Source: Ichthyophthirius multifiliis (Eukaryota; Ciliophora; Oligohymenophorea; Hymenostomatida). Taken from it: a DNA stretch of 52,265 nucleotides. The translations under genes and the position numbers were made by a program. The notes under the pieces were generated by a model, which was given only the letters and a program-made list of their open reading frames with translations, was not told where the DNA came from and did no database searches. This document shows, in pieces, positions 37,447-51,900 of the stretch. The number at the start of each line of letters is the position of its first letter. The stretch's first letter is position 1. The DNA lies in the NCBI RefSeq assembly GCF_000220395.1, contig NW_004086044.1, forward strand, positions 1 to 52,265, written 5' to 3'.

Positions 37447-38629
37447 ATATAAGATTAAAATTTCATATATAAAAAAATATATATTTAATTTTAATTTTAC
37501 TATATTAATAAATAATAATTTATATTTACGGTAATATAGGATTTATATGTTATAAAAGCATTATTTTATAATTTAATAAGAGTGTCATTTAATTATTTAA
37601 TTTTTGAAATATATTGTTTTTTTTAAAAAAAATAAAAAATATTAATAAATTGCAATATGATATGAAATAAAAAAATAATGATAAAATATTATTATTTTTT
37701 ATTTTTAAAAAAAGCTAACAAATAGTAAAAAAAGAAATAAAAATAATAATAATATAAAAAATATTTAATAAATTTAAATATAAAAAACACAAAAAACAAT
37801 ATTATATTAAAAAACAAATAGATAAATTAAAAATTTTAAATTTAAATAAGAGTTTTAAAATTAATATTAAGAAAAAAATATAAAAAATAAAATTTTTCTG
37901 AAGTAATCTGAATAAATTAAAATTCTGAGTTAAATAAATATATATATAAGTTTATAAATAAAAAAATGAAAATATAATAAGGGAATAAATTTTAAAAATA
38001 TAAAAAAAATTTAAATTTTAAATAAATGAAAAACAAATAATGTAAAATATAAAAAATTTTAAAATTGATAATAAAAATATATAATATATAAATAATATTT
38101 ATTGCTGAATAAAAAGTTTTTATATTTATGAAATGTATAAAATAAAAATAAATAAATCTGTAAATTAATTTAATTAAAAAATTAATGTTTAAAAATGATA
38201 AATAATAAAAACTAAGTAACATCATTAAGTAATAAATCTAAATATACAAATATATAAATATTTTTTAGATGATAAAATAAAAAAAAAAAATATAATTATT
38301 TAGAATAGTTATAATATATATATATTATATTTATATTTATATTTATATTTATATATATATATTTTTTTTTTTTTTTTTAACATTTATATTTAAATTAAAA
38401 TTATATTAATAAATCTATATTTTTTGTTTAATATATATTTTATTTTTAATTTTTATAAATATACATTATATATTTTTATATCTATTAAAATTTTTAGATA
38501 TATCTATATAAAATTTTCAATTATTTAATATTATATATATATTTTTTATAATTTAAGCAATTTTTTAATTTATTTAAACAAAATAATTATTTATTAATTA
38601 ATTACAAACATTATTATATATTTAAAAAT
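37447..38629. other. AT-rich spacer, no gene seen
   Basis: A/T-only sequence with homopolymers and a short TA/TTTATA repeat near 38310-38355, followed by a 16-T run. The minus-strand open frame at 37992-38225 is low complexity (Phe/Ile/Tyr/Leu) and not called. Confidence 0.6.
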
Positions 38630-39345
38630 ATGTTAATACAAATAAATATTATCTCATCTATAATTTTTACTATTATCATATTATTTTCTATATCTTAATT
38701 ATTCTTTAAATATAAAAATTATAGAAGATATAGTTCATTAGTAAAAATATTAAAATATTTTTTTTTTATTTTCTATATAAATTTTAACAAGACTCCTTAA
38801 TAAAGAAATGCATTCTTACTTTTAGACTAATAAAATTTTTAAAAATTCAAAATTCATTTTGAAACAAATAAAATAAATCCCAATTTATAAGACAGGGTTT
38901 TATATTTTTTATAAAAATTATTGAATAAAAAATTAAACAGATATTATATATATATATATAGTTAGGATAAAGTTTATTATTTAAAGCTATTTCCTGTTCT
39001 AATAAAAATAAAGAATTTGGTTTAAACGTTGCAAAATATTTATTAGAAAACAAAGCAAATGTTAAAATATAAGATAAAATGAAAAGATTTCCATTATTTT
39101 TAGCTGTTTAATGGGGATAATATCAAATGGTAGATCTTTTACTAGATTATAAGGCAGATATTAATATGACAACATATACATAGGTAATATATTTAATTAT
39201 ATTTTTAAATATTTAAAAAATATTAATAAGGTTTAATATTAAAATCCTCTTTTTAGTATATTAGAAAGAGAAGATTTTAATATGGCTTTATATATATTAG
39301 AAAAAGGAGCAGATATAAATAAAACTTTGGTAAATAAAAAATGTA
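38630..39345 (+). CDS. Ankyrin-repeat protein, short or fragmentary
   Basis: ATG 38630 is followed by a hydrophobic segment (IISSIIFTIIILFSISQLFF), then sequence with ankyrin spacing (AFLLLDQQNFQKFKIHFETN). After an intron-like TA stretch come clear repeats: GLNVAKYLLENKANVKIQDK, RFPLFLAVQWGQYQMVDLLL and DYKADINM. A GTAAT donor at 39183 and TTTTAG acceptor at 39256 lead to DFNMALYILEKGADINKTL, another repeat. Joining these exons does not keep one frame everywhere, and no further repeats or clear stop follow before a trinucleotide repeat. The gene may be truncated, mis-sequenced or decayed. The minus-strand frame at 38847-39053 is its shadow. Confidence 0.5.
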
Positions 39346-39540
39346 TATATATTAAAAAAATATAAAGAAAATTAATTAATAAACATAAAATTAATTCAAA
39401 TTAAAAGTAAAATAAATAGATTTTATAAAAAAATATTAAGAGTTTAAGAAAAGTTATTTATAAATATTTATTATATAAATATAAATATTTTTTAAAAAAA
39501 GGATAATAAAATAAAATAAAATTGGTTTTAAATTAAAAAT

Positions 39541-39555
39541 ATTAATTAAATAATA

Positions 39556-39597
<42 letters not shown>
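39541..39597. repeat. Trinucleotide (TAA/ATA)n repeat
   Basis: About 14 units of an AT-only trinucleotide lie between the ankyrin gene and the kinase gene's 3' end. No gene in 39346-39638. Confidence 0.8.
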
Positions 39598-39602
<5 letters not shown>

Positions 39603-39638
39603 GATATTACAAAAATTTTATAAAAACTTGATATTAAT

Positions 39639-41598
<1,960 letters not shown>

Positions 41599-42875
41599 AT
41601 TTTTATATTTTTATTCGAATTATATTTTCACTACTTTTTTATTTATTTTTTATAGGTTAAATGGATTAGCTTTTTTTTTATTTAGTTTTTTGATTTATAA
41701 TAATATAATTTGTTTACTTATTATTTTAATTTTTTTATATAATGATAATTTTTTTTATATATTTAAATTTTTTTTATTTTAGTATATATATTTTGATAAC
41801 ATTTGTATTTTTTTTTAAAAAAAAATTAATCATTTTAATATTATTTTTTAAATTTTAAAATATATCAATGCTAAAAAACAATTATTATAATATTTAAAAC
41901 CTATATTCTATATGCCTTTTTTATCAGAATATATTGATTTAATTCTTAAGATACTTCCATTTTGCTAATAATTAAAAATATACTATTTAATAAATTAGGT
42001 ATAGATTTTTTTTTAAATATAGGTTATATATTAGTAATGTAAAAAATATAAACCAAAAAGTTAATAAAAAGAAGAAATTTAAAATACTTTTATTAAAGAT
42101 TTGTATAATATTTATCAAAAATTTAATGTTAATAATCGAAATAAATTTTCAATATAATTATTTTTTTAAATATGATAATAATAATATATTTATTAATATT
42201 ATAAAATACTAAATTAGCTAAATAATTCAAAATATTATAATTTATATTATTGTAAGCAAAAATAATTATTTTTATAATAGAAATAAAATATTATAATATA
42301 ATTTATATTTTATTTTTATTTAAATAATTTTTTTATTTTTTATATATATCCTATTCTTATTTTTTTATTTAATTATTAATATATTTTTATTTTATTTAAG
42401 CAATAATAAATATTATTATTGCAATATACATCATTTTTATTGTTTTAAAAAATACACTTAAGTGATAAAATTTTAAAATAAATTATATTATTAAAAAAGA
42501 CTTAATAATGATTTTTTCATTTTAATCCATATTTAATATTTATTAAGAAAGCCAAAAATAAATAATTAATATATTTTAATTAACTAAGTATTTATTTAAA
42601 AGAATCATTATAAAATCTCTATATATATAATTTCTATTTTACATAAAGCACCAGCTTTACAATTACCAATTTTTTTAAAATATATATCTAAAAAGTAAAA
42701 TAATAAAAAATTTAAATAAAAATAAGTTGGCAATTACATTAAAAAATATAAGAATATATAAATTTATTTAAAAAAAATATAAGAATATATAATTTTTTTT
42801 TAATTAAAAATTATTTGAGGCTAGATTTCTAAACATTAAAAAATAAATTATAACTATTTCAAGGTCTTTTTAATA
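41599..42875. other. AT-rich spacer, no gene assigned
   Basis: Mostly A/T. A little more G/C appears near 42645-42665 and 42830-42870, leading into the candidate ORF that follows. No frame there could be defended. Confidence 0.5.
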
Positions 42876-43243
42876 ATGAATTTTTTTTAAATATCTCTTT
42901 ACCACTAAACAGCAATAAATACTTTTTTATATGGTCATATAAAAAAGTATAAAAATAAGCTAAATATAATAATAAATTACTTTCTACATAACATTTATTT
43001 TAGCTGATATTAAAATAATTAATAAAAATGCTGATAGTGCTATTAAAAATGTTAATACCTATAAAATAATAAAAATATTGTATTTTTTGACTAAATATTG
43101 CTAACGTGCGAATTATGAATTCTAAAAAGGTAAAATAAATTATATCTTTATTATTTTAAAATCTTATTTATTTATTAGTCTTTTCAACATTGTATTGTAT
43201 AATAAATAAAGATTTTTTTAATTATTTATTAGTTAATAATTAG
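42876..43243 (+). CDS. Candidate multi-exon gene fragment
   Basis: ATG 42876 gives MNFFQISLYHQTAINTFLYG. Intron-like gaps lie at 42947-43013 (GTATAA...TTTAG) and 43130-43178 (GTAAAA...TTAG), with a further GTAAGT donor at 43244. Between them, mixed codons read LADIKIINKNADSAIKNVN, then FLTKYCQRANYEFQK, then VFSTLYCIINKDFFNYLLVN. The second intron keeps frame. The first does not without a one-base change, possibly at the T8 run after the ATG. Downstream exons were not found. No family recognised; may be a partial or broken gene. Confidence 0.35.
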
Positions 43244-44625
43244 GTAAGTATATATATTATTTATTTATATATATATATATATTTTGATTTTTTTATTTAT
43301 GTTTAATTTAATAAAAAAAAAAATATGAATATTCGGTTTGCTAGATATTTAATATTAAATTTATTTTTTATAATTTTAAATAATATTAAATTTATTTTTT
43401 TATGTTTTGAAATTATTAAAATCAATAAAAGAATAATAATCATTAGTTTTTTTTTTAAATTCAAGCTATTTTTGGTTCTTTTGTAAATTTGAACGATAAA
43501 AATATATATTTAAAATATTTTTTTATAATAACAATTACTTTATATTAATTTTTCATATTTTAAAAATTATAATATTTATATATAAATAACAAAAAAACAT
43601 TAGTATTAGAATATAAAAAATAATAATAACATATTTATTATTAGTTTGTTAAAATTTATAAATAAAATATATATAATTAAATAGCCTTATTATATTTAGA
43701 TTTATTTAACAAATAATAAAAATCATAAATTATATATATAAAAAGGTTTAAAAAATTAAGTATAATAATATTGATTGAAACATAAATATATTAATATAAT
43801 TTACATTTTTTTAAAATTTAAAAATTTTATATTTTCAAGAGACTAAATTTTAAATCATTGATAAAATTAACTAAAAAAACTTCCTTTAATATGATAAAAT
43901 TAAGATTTATAACATTTAATAATTAGAATTTATAAATTGCATACAGTCACAAATATAAAAATCATTATTGATTTATTTTTTAGGGATTACATACTTAAAA
44001 TTTGCTGTATATATACATAATTTTTAAATTAAATTTCGTTTTTACTTATTTTTTAATTTTATAGATAACTTGATAATAAAAAATACTAAAATTATTCTTT
44101 AACTAAATAATTTAAAATATTTTTAATTAATTATTAATAATTGTAAATAATTTATTTCTAATTATAATAATATTATTAGTAAAAATAAAAATATATAAAA
44201 TTTATTTAATTTATAGAATCAGGATTTTTAAATTTTATACTATTTGGCCTAAAAATAATTTGACTTATAGGAATAATTATCTATTTATTACTTTATATTT
44301 GGAAAAAATTATTTTTTTAATAAATTAGTTTAGTTTTTTAATAAATTAGTTTAATTTTTTATTTTAAAGTTTTTTAATTAATGTATATTTTATAAAGTTA
44401 ATAATTTGTTTATCTTTAAAATATAATATTTAAGCCATTTATATTTTTTCTAAAAGCAAGTAATAATAATAATTCATTTTAAAAATTATAAAAGTTTAAT
44501 TTTAAATAAAAAAAAACTTACATAATTAAACATAAAAATGATAAAAAAAGCTTTTATAATAAAACATAAAATTAATATAAATAAAACTAAATATTATTAC
44601 ATTTAAATCATTATATTTAATATTT
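43244..44625. other. AT-rich spacer, no gene seen
   Basis: A/T-rich throughout, with a TA repeat near 43260-43282. No frame with sustained codon diversity. Confidence 0.55.
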
Positions 44626-45366
44626 TCAAATCAATTCTGATTTAATAGCTTTTAAAAGACAAAGGAAAAACAAATTAAAATAATAAATTTACCAAACAAC
44701 GCCTTTAATATAATAATCAAAATAAGATCCATATTATTTCGAATTTAGAATATCTAAATTTAAAAAAGCTCCGAATGTAAAAACTAATGAAAAACCAGTA
44801 CCAAAAAATTGTATATTCAAGAAATAATAACAAAAAAAAGCACAAAAAAAAAAGTTTAAATAAGTATTTAAAACTAAATATATATATTTATATTTTTTAT
44901 GAATAAAAAAACAATTCAAGATTAAGCTCTCAAAATTTAAAAAAGCTCCGAAAATAGAAAAAAACATTATTTTAAGTCCTAAATGATAACCTAATGATTT
45001 TTAAATAATCCTTATTTCTTCCGAACAAATATAACACATAAACTCGGTAGAACAAAATGTAAAAATAAATAGTAAAAAGTAATTCTATGGTACTTCCTAA
45101 GCAATTTTATCTTTAAGAAGTATTACATTCATATATATTAATAATGTTAATACTATTAATAAAGTTATAAATTTACTATTTATTAGGTATTGTTGTATAT
45201 TATTATTAAATATTGTTATTACACATGTTGCTAATTCTACAAAGAGTATAATAAAAGAAATTTAAATTACTTTTATTATGGATTTTTGGTTTAATTATTA
45301 TAAATTAATGTTTTATATTTAAAAAATATTTTCAATATCATTTTAATGTTAAGAATAAGAAAGCAT
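44626..45366 (-). CDS. Bax-inhibitor-1 / TMBIM (Lifeguard) family membrane protein
   Basis: A single 741-nt frame, 246 residues, typical TMBIM length, with about seven membrane helices. The family pattern is recognisable in order: KVIQISFIILFVELATC (first helix after a basic residue), KIAQEVPQNYFLLFIFTFC (like the RRKYPLNYILLFLFT segment), then near the end VFTFGAFLNLD and SYFDYYIKGVVWQIYYFNLF. The last matches the DDYIxAA..LYxDIxNLF signature. Family members form Ca2+-leak channels in ER, Golgi or plasma membrane and dampen cell death. The acidic pair that gates the human protein is only partly kept (Asp in FLNLDIL). Assignment rests on pattern, not alignment. Confidence 0.6.
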
Positions 45367-45763
45367 TTTTTTATTTTTTATTTTTAATTGTTAGTTTAAT
45401 TATAAGAAAAATTTAAAAATTCATATTTAGCTAAATTATTATTATATTAATTTATATAGTAAATAATGTAAATTAATTTTTATTTTAAAAAAACGAAATT
45501 TATTAGAATGGTAAATTTTGTACTTTTCTAAGGGCATTTAAAATTTTTAAAGAATGAAGCAAATTAAATTAAAATAAATGTTTTTTATATTTTTTTTACT
45601 AAAATTAATTTCATATAAAAGGTTTAAATTAATTAAAAAAAGAAAAACAAAATAAATTTCATAGATAATAAAAAAAAATATTTAAAATAAACTTTTTTCA
45701 TATTAATTCACATTTGATATTTTTTAAAAAGCTGTATAACAAATAATTAAAATAAATAAATTA

Positions 45764-45964
45764 TCAAGTAGATCTTTTAATATAATCACCAATGTATAAT
45801 TTAGAATATATTAAATATAGTAGTAATTGTAAAAATTTATAAAGATTCAATTCTAAAATAATTTATATTAAAGAAAATATATAAAATGATGTCATTTTCA
45901 TAAATGAAAAAAAGTCGAAAAATATACTCAAAAATAATATAATTATTCCAATTTTGTTAACCAT
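45764..45964 (-). CDS. Candidate small membrane protein
   Basis: ATG 45964 opens 66 residues to TGA 45764-45766: MVNKIGIIILFLSIFFDFFS forms a membrane helix, a second hydrophobic stretch follows (YKFLQLLLYLIYSK), and the end is GDYIKRST. Immediately upstream another frame reads CDFRSIQIRDKICLKIFKWL, so the region may hold further exons or a slip. G and C are enriched against the spacer. No family recognised. Confidence 0.35.
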
Positions 45965-46691
45965 TTAAATATTTTCAAGCATATTTTATCTCTTATTTAA
46001 ATAGAACGAAAATCACACATTACTTAAATTAAAATCAAAGAATAACTATTAAGTATGTATAATTATAATTAAGTTTTTTTATAAAATAAATTATAAGAGA
46101 TAATAAATATTATAATAATTTGTGTTAATATAGTTATTTATTTATTATTTATTAAGATTACTTTATATGTTCATTAAATATTATTATTAAATAAATTGTA
46201 ATTTTTATAAGACTTTTAATTAAAGAGAATTAACTATTTATATTAGTTATTGGTTTTTAATTTTTATATAATTAATTAAAAAGTTATTCTTGGTTATATT
46301 TTTCTTGAAAGCATAGACATTATTTTTTTTGATTAAAGGATTATAAAATAAAGCAAATTATAATAAAATTTCTTTTTTTAAATTTTAAATAAAATTTTTA
46401 TAATTTTTTTTATAATATTATCTTTTATAAAAAAATAAATACCTTATTTTTATTTTTTAAATTAATTATATTTTGGTTTTTTTATAATATTACTAATACA
46501 AGTCAAATAATGTTTGCTGGCACGAGTCTCAATTAATGTTTCTTATCACTTCTAAATAATTATGTTTAATTTATAAAATAAAAAATTAATTTATAATTTA
46601 TAAATTTTGCGAAAAAAATATTTATTAATTTTTAATTATACATATATATATATTTTTTTTAAATATATATATAAGTTTATATTTATATATT

Positions 46692-46734
<43 letters not shown>

Positions 46735-46796
46735 TTTTAATATTTTAATATAAATCAAAAACGTAAAAATAAAATAAAAATATATACATAAATACA
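45965..46796. other. AT-rich spacer with TA repeat
   Basis: Mostly A/T, with a TA tract at 46692-46728 just before the transporter gene. A small GC patch at 46510-46530 (TTTGCTGGCACGAGTCTC) is isolated and unexplained. Confidence 0.5.
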
Positions 46797-48366
46797 ATGA
46801 ATAATATAAATTTTAATGAATTAAGAATCAGATAAAATAAGAAATCCCCTTAAAAAAGCTATAATTAAATCTAATAAAACGAAGATATATAGGGTTTTAT
46901 TCAAAAAAAAAAAAATTAAAATTAAAAAAAATAGAACAAATCGATATAAAAAAAAGTGATATTCCAAACAAATATCGTTATTTAATATTATTTATAATAT
47001 CCTGTGCAAATATAGGCTGTTATTTTTCGGATGATTTCCCTGCAGTATTATAAAATCAAATAAAATAGCATTTAAAAATAACTGGTTTTTAATACAATTT
47101 ATTTTATAGTGTAATGAATGTACCCCCTTTAGCCTTATTAGCTGGATATTTAGTTGATAAATTAGGTGTTTATAAAGTCATGATATTTTGTTCAATATGT
47201 CTTCTTTCTGGGTAATCACTGTGTACTTATGGTTTATATAAAGAAAACTATTATTTAGTATTATTAGGTCGGTTTTTTTTTGGTTTAGGGATGGAGAATT
47301 TTAATGTGTGTGAATTTAATATAATAAATAGATGGTTTCCTAAATATTAATTGTCATTCTCAATGGGATTTATAATTGCAGTAGGAAGAGTTGCAATGTT
47401 TGTTTCTACTTTTGTATATCCTCATGTTTATGATAGAAATGGTTTAATTTGGGAAGCTGCACTAATAGGCATTTATGTGTCTATATTTTCGTTTTTTAGT
47501 GTTTTATTATTAAATTTTGTTGATAGGATATGTGTCGGAGAAAATGAGAAATAAAATTGTGAAAATAATGAGAATGTTCATTTAGGTGATATTAAAAAAT
47601 TTATTCCTATTTATTGGCTTATTATTATTACTATTTGTTTCACTTTTATGATTTTGGAACCTTTTATGGCTAATATATAAGGTTTTTTTTTTTCTTTTTA
47701 ATTTTTTTAACATTTTTTTTTTTTAGAAATATTAATTAATAGATATGGTATAGAAAGAAATTATGCGAGTAATTTTTATTCTTATCCGTTTGTTTTAGGG
47801 GCTTTATGTATTCCTTTTGTGGGATTACTTTCAGATAAATTTGGAAATAAAGGGATTTTCGCGATTACAGGTGGATTGCTTTTTAATTTTTTTTTCATTA
47901 TGATATATTCTGAACCTGTTTGTAAATAATAAAATAATTGCTATTTTTTTGTTTTCGTTTCTTTGGGAATATTTGGGATTGGCTATGGAATTCTATAGTG
48001 TGTTTTATGGCCGTGTTTAAACTTGGTTGTCAAAAAAAAAAATTTGGGAACGGCTGGAGGACTTTGTAATTTTTTATTGTAGACAGGTTATTATATATAC
48101 TATTTTATATATATTTTTAATTAAAAATAGGACTTTTGCTTAATACTATGATTATAGGTTAAATTGAGGATGTTACTTATGCAAAATATCAGTATAATTA
48201 TTTGATTTTGTTTACTTTTTTAGAGTCTTGTGTTATTACAGTTTTATCTATGATATTTACATATATAGATGTAATGTAATTGAGGTTGATTACTGATGTT
48301 TATGATTAATGTATTTTAAATGATACTTTTTAAAGTTCAGATGAATTGTCATCCGAAAATAGTTGA
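46797..48366 (+). CDS. MFSD1-like major facilitator transporter
   Basis: Exons 46797-47691, 47727-48086 and 48131-48366 give 496 residues. A Gln/Lys-rich cytosolic N-terminus leads to about twelve membrane helices. YFSDDFPAVLQNQIKQHLKI followed by LLAGYLVDKLGVYKVM (MFS motif A) and LLGRFFFGLGMENFNV match the MFSD1 group. In the second half, GLLSDKFGNKGIFAITGG is the repeated motif A, then GIGYGILQCVLWPCLNLVVK and GTAGGLCNFLLQTG. Human MFSD1 exports dipeptides from lysosomes with the partner GLMP; the ciliate substrate is not known. Introns are 35 and 44 nt, both phase-consistent. The ATG is preceded by typical A-rich leader. Confidence 0.85.
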
Positions 48367-48544
48367 TTAAAAAAATGCAACTTTTGATTTAATAATGAGT
48401 TTTTTATGTATATATAAAAATAAATCTTAAAACTTTTTTTATATTTATAATTAATTTTATTATACTTTTTATATGAAGTTTTTATTATATAAATAAGTAA
48501 ACTTAATTACAATATTAACTAAATTTAAAATTAATATTTTTCAA

Positions 48545-49420
48545 ATCTAAAAAAACTTCTTTTAATCTTTAAACTACCAAATTTTCATTATCTTTTTAAT
48601 CAATTCTTAAAAAATATTTACCCAATAAAGTATTATTTCCATCAAATAATTTTATATTATTTTCATCCTAACATATTTATATAAGTTTAACGATTAATAT
48701 CGAAGTATTTCTCTTTATTATTCACTAGAAGACAATCTAAATTAATAACTAAACCAATTTTTCTTATATCTATACCATGAGCAACAATATTAGTAGCAAA
48801 AAGTAAATAAAAATTGCCTTTTATAAATCCTATAAGACATATTCTCTAAATTTTTAATTAGAAATAAAAAATTCTGATTATTAAGATTTTAAAAATAAAA
48901 AAATATTTAAATATTCTATTATTCGTTGAAATAAATGATTTTTATGCTTGAATTGTCTAACAACTAAATCCATATTAAAATTTACTTAAAACAGTCTCTA
49001 TTACCTTTTTTGCAATTTTTACAATTGAAACTTAATCTTAAAATTATATCATTAGTAAATTGCTTATTTATACTTATACAATGCATTTTCCTATCATCAA
49101 CTTTATCGTCTTCTTATTATTTATATTTTCACGTAAAACTTTTTTTATTATTTTGATTTAATAATCTTTATAAAAACTCTGAAAGTTTTTTTCTTTTAAA
49201 GTATCAGATACAGGCTAAATATAAGGTTTTTAATAGTATTAAAAATTTGATAATTTTCTTTTTACAGGAAAATATGAAAATTTAGGATTAGCCTCATCTA
49301 TAACAATGAAATATTTCAAATTTCCGGTTATTATCTTTTTAAAAGATAGCAAATAATTCTATAATAAATCTATATAAAAATAAAATATATCCTTATAATT
49401 TTACTTAATAACGCGAATGC
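48545..49420 (-). pseudogene. Decayed copy of the Dbp5/DDX19-like helicase
   Basis: Segments in changing frames match the helicase at 20413-21945 in order: NLKYF-IVIDEANPKFSYFP (intact copy NLKYF-VIDEADTTFKFFP), QPVSDTLKEKNF (QLVSATLNKETI), IKIIYFNE, then FIKGNFYLLFATNIVAHGID and KIGLVINLDCLL. The C-terminal HRVGRTGRY motif survives only as YINMLGQ-like sequence broken by a TGA. Motif II is DEAN and motif III SDT, so ATPase and unwinding would be lost. The N-terminal third, including motif I, is absent. Several frame changes and stops make it a host pseudogene. It shares the unusual HGID motif V with the intact gene, so it arose from it or a common parent. The strand is opposite and the copies are about 27 kb apart. 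Confidence 0.82.
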
Positions 49421-50174
49421 AATTAGTTCACAAATATCAATGATAATATGGAAATAATTATATTTTTATATGAAGTCAAAAGCTAATAATTCAATTATGA
49501 CTCAAATTTATTAAATTAAATATATTGCTTTTACTATTATTGTTTAAATATATTTTTTAAATTCTGTATTATTTTCATTTATGATATTATATATAAAAAT
49601 ATATATATATAAATAAATATAAAAAATATATAAATATATATATAATATATATATATTTATTATCTATTTATGTTTAAATTACAATTTTTTGTTAATTAAT
49701 TAATAAAGATATTAATAAAACTTTATATTTTAATATATTATTCTATTTTTTTTTAATTAATTAATCTTTTATTTAATTAATATTTTTATTCGATTATTTT
49801 TCTTAAATATATTATTATCTTTTTATATAATAGTTTATTTATATATCAATTTAATTATTTTAAATATAACATTTGATATAATAATATTTTATATAAGAAT
49901 TATTAAATATAAAATTTTATAATATATAATATAATATATAATAATAATTTTTTATATTTATCTTTTTTGTATATATATATATAAAATTAATTTGTATTGA
50001 TATTTTTATATTTATTTATTGATTTGTATAATTTAATATACATTATTATTAATTATACATTTAAATTTACACTTAATTTAATAACATTATATAATATATT
50101 GTTTAATATTTTAAATACAAAACGCTAAAATAAACACAAGAATTAAATATAAAAAAATTATAATATAAATATAA
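49421..50174. other. AT-rich spacer, no gene seen
   Basis: A/T-only with TA tracts near 49595-49660. No coding frame. Confidence 0.55.
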
Positions 50175-50938
50175 ATGAATTAAAAAAATAATCAATAACC
50201 TCTTTATATGAAAAAATAACTATCTCATTAGAATATATATTTAAAAAAATAATATACGATTACTATACCAAAATATTTATAAAATAATTCGAAATTCTAA
50301 CATAATGAATAATCATTTGATATATTTTAAAAAAATGTATCATAAAATTAAAAAAGATAAATTGCTTATAAAAATAAAACATTATCAAGTACTTTTTAAA
50401 AATACGAAATAAATAATAATTAGTAAGATAAAATAATAAAGAATATTTAAATATTAAATTAAGCATAAAGAAATATACCTTTGAAATTAAGAAGAAATGA
50501 ATTTATTAATTAATTAAAATATAGTATTTTTATAAATAAAGAAAAGAATAATGTGGAATAAATTAATTTTGAAAATTTATTAGAAAACATAAAAAAATAA
50601 AAATGCTTAAATAAAAATAATAATTAAAAAAGAAACATAATAATAAAAAAAAATGATGAAGAAAACTAAAAAAAATTTTTAATAGATTTAATATTAAATA
50701 ATATCAAAATAGTAAAAATATAAAAATTAATGTATAAGAAAATTAATTAAAAAAATAAAATAATAAAAAGGATATTGAAAATAAATATTATAATAATAAT
50801 AATATTAAAAATATAAATAATAATAATAATAATAATAATAATAATTATAATAATAATCATAATAATAAATTTTAATAATCATTTTTTTCTAATTAAATTC
50901 TTAAAACTTTAATCAATTAAAGTAAATTTAACATTTGA
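50175..50938 (+). CDS. Asn/Gln-rich protein of unknown function
   Basis: Exons 50175-50711 and 50771-50938 sum to 705 nt, 234 residues. The 59-nt intron (GTAAAAA...AAAAAG) joins NNIKI to DIENKYYNNNN and restores frame. The N-terminus is Gln/Asn/Lys-rich (MNQKNNQQPLYMKKQLSHQN). Near residues 100-160 a more ordered stretch reads IPLKLRRNEFINQLKYSIF and EQINFENLLENIKKQ. The end carries an Asn tract from an AAT repeat (50810-50862) and FFSNQILKTLINQSKFNI. No family recognised. The minus-strand frame at 50263-50466 is its shadow. Confidence 0.6.
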
Positions 50939-51481
50939 AAACATGATTATTAATTCAATTTTATTATTCTTTATTTTAAACTTTATTTTTATTAGATATT
51001 TTTTTTAATATTTATTAAAATTTTTATATTTACATTATAAAATTTTTATTTTATATTTATAAATGCATAATTAATATTTATTTTTATTATGAAAATACAA
51101 TTTTTTTCTATAAAAAAGTTAATTATTTATTATAAAAAATACAATTTTTATTATTAAAAATACAATTTTTTTTAATAAAAGATAAAATTTCTTCATTTAA
51201 TAATTTTAGTAAATTAATAAGAAATTAAGTATTATATATTTAATTTTATGGCTTATAAATTTTAATTATCAATTTAAAGTTAATATTTATTTTCTAACAT
51301 AATTAGTTACAAATCATAAACTAATTAATTCTCTTAAAACAACCAATTTAAGGCACAAAGAGCATATGTGAAAATGCAATTTTGAATTAAAAAAAAATTA
51401 AATTCATAAAGTAAAGCACACACTTGTTATATAAATAAATCATTCTACTAAATATTTTCAAATCATATTTATTTTAATAGA
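50939..51481. other. AT-rich spacer; a little G/C near the right end
   Basis: A/T-only to about 51330. From 51330-51430 modest G/C appears (CAACCAATTTAAGGCACAAA) without a defensible frame; it may belong to the candidate gene that follows. Confidence 0.45.
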
Positions 51482-51900
51482 ATGAACATTTAGTTTCAAT
51501 GTTATTATCACAATTATAACGAAACTTATAAAACGGTTTTTCAAGCTTTATAAATTAGTATTTTATATTCTTGTTATAGCATAATGCCAGACGTAAAAAG
51601 AATATATGGAAAACTTAAAATATGACTCAAAAAATGCAAATAAATTTAACATAATGTAGTTTGTTGTTTTGTTTCTTATTAGGTCTAAAAATGTTAAATT
51701 GAGTAAAACTAATCCTGTCTATAATAAAGATATTATTAAAAAGGATATGTTTATACTGTAAAAATAAGGCGTATTTAAAATTAGAAACTAAAAATATAAT
51801 TATAATGTTGTAATTAATAATTAGTCGAAAATACAGAATAATAATAGGATAAAATTTAGATTATATGTTTTTATTATGTAAATTTAATTTCTTAGTCATT
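51482..51900 (+). CDS. Candidate coding region, frame uncertain
   Basis: ATG 51482 gives MNIQFQCYYHNYNETYKTVF and runs to a TGA after KRIYGKLKI (about 51625). A second frame overlaps it and continues further with coding-like sequence: EYMENLKYDSKNANKFNIM, then RSKNVKLSKTNPVYNKDIIK and YNYNVVINNQSKIQ to about 51880. Joining them needs an intron or frame slip I could not place. G/C content is above spacer level. No family recognised; a real but mis-sequenced or decayed gene is possible. Confidence 0.3.

Noticed and set aside
38847-39053. 68-residue minus-strand ORF
   Set aside because: Antisense to the ankyrin repeats, whose plus-strand reading is clearly the coding one.
46512-46530. Isolated GC patch containing GGCACGAG
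   Set aside because: This 8-mer also occurs in a common cDNA-library adapter, but no adjoining adapter sequence is present; chance is the simpler view.
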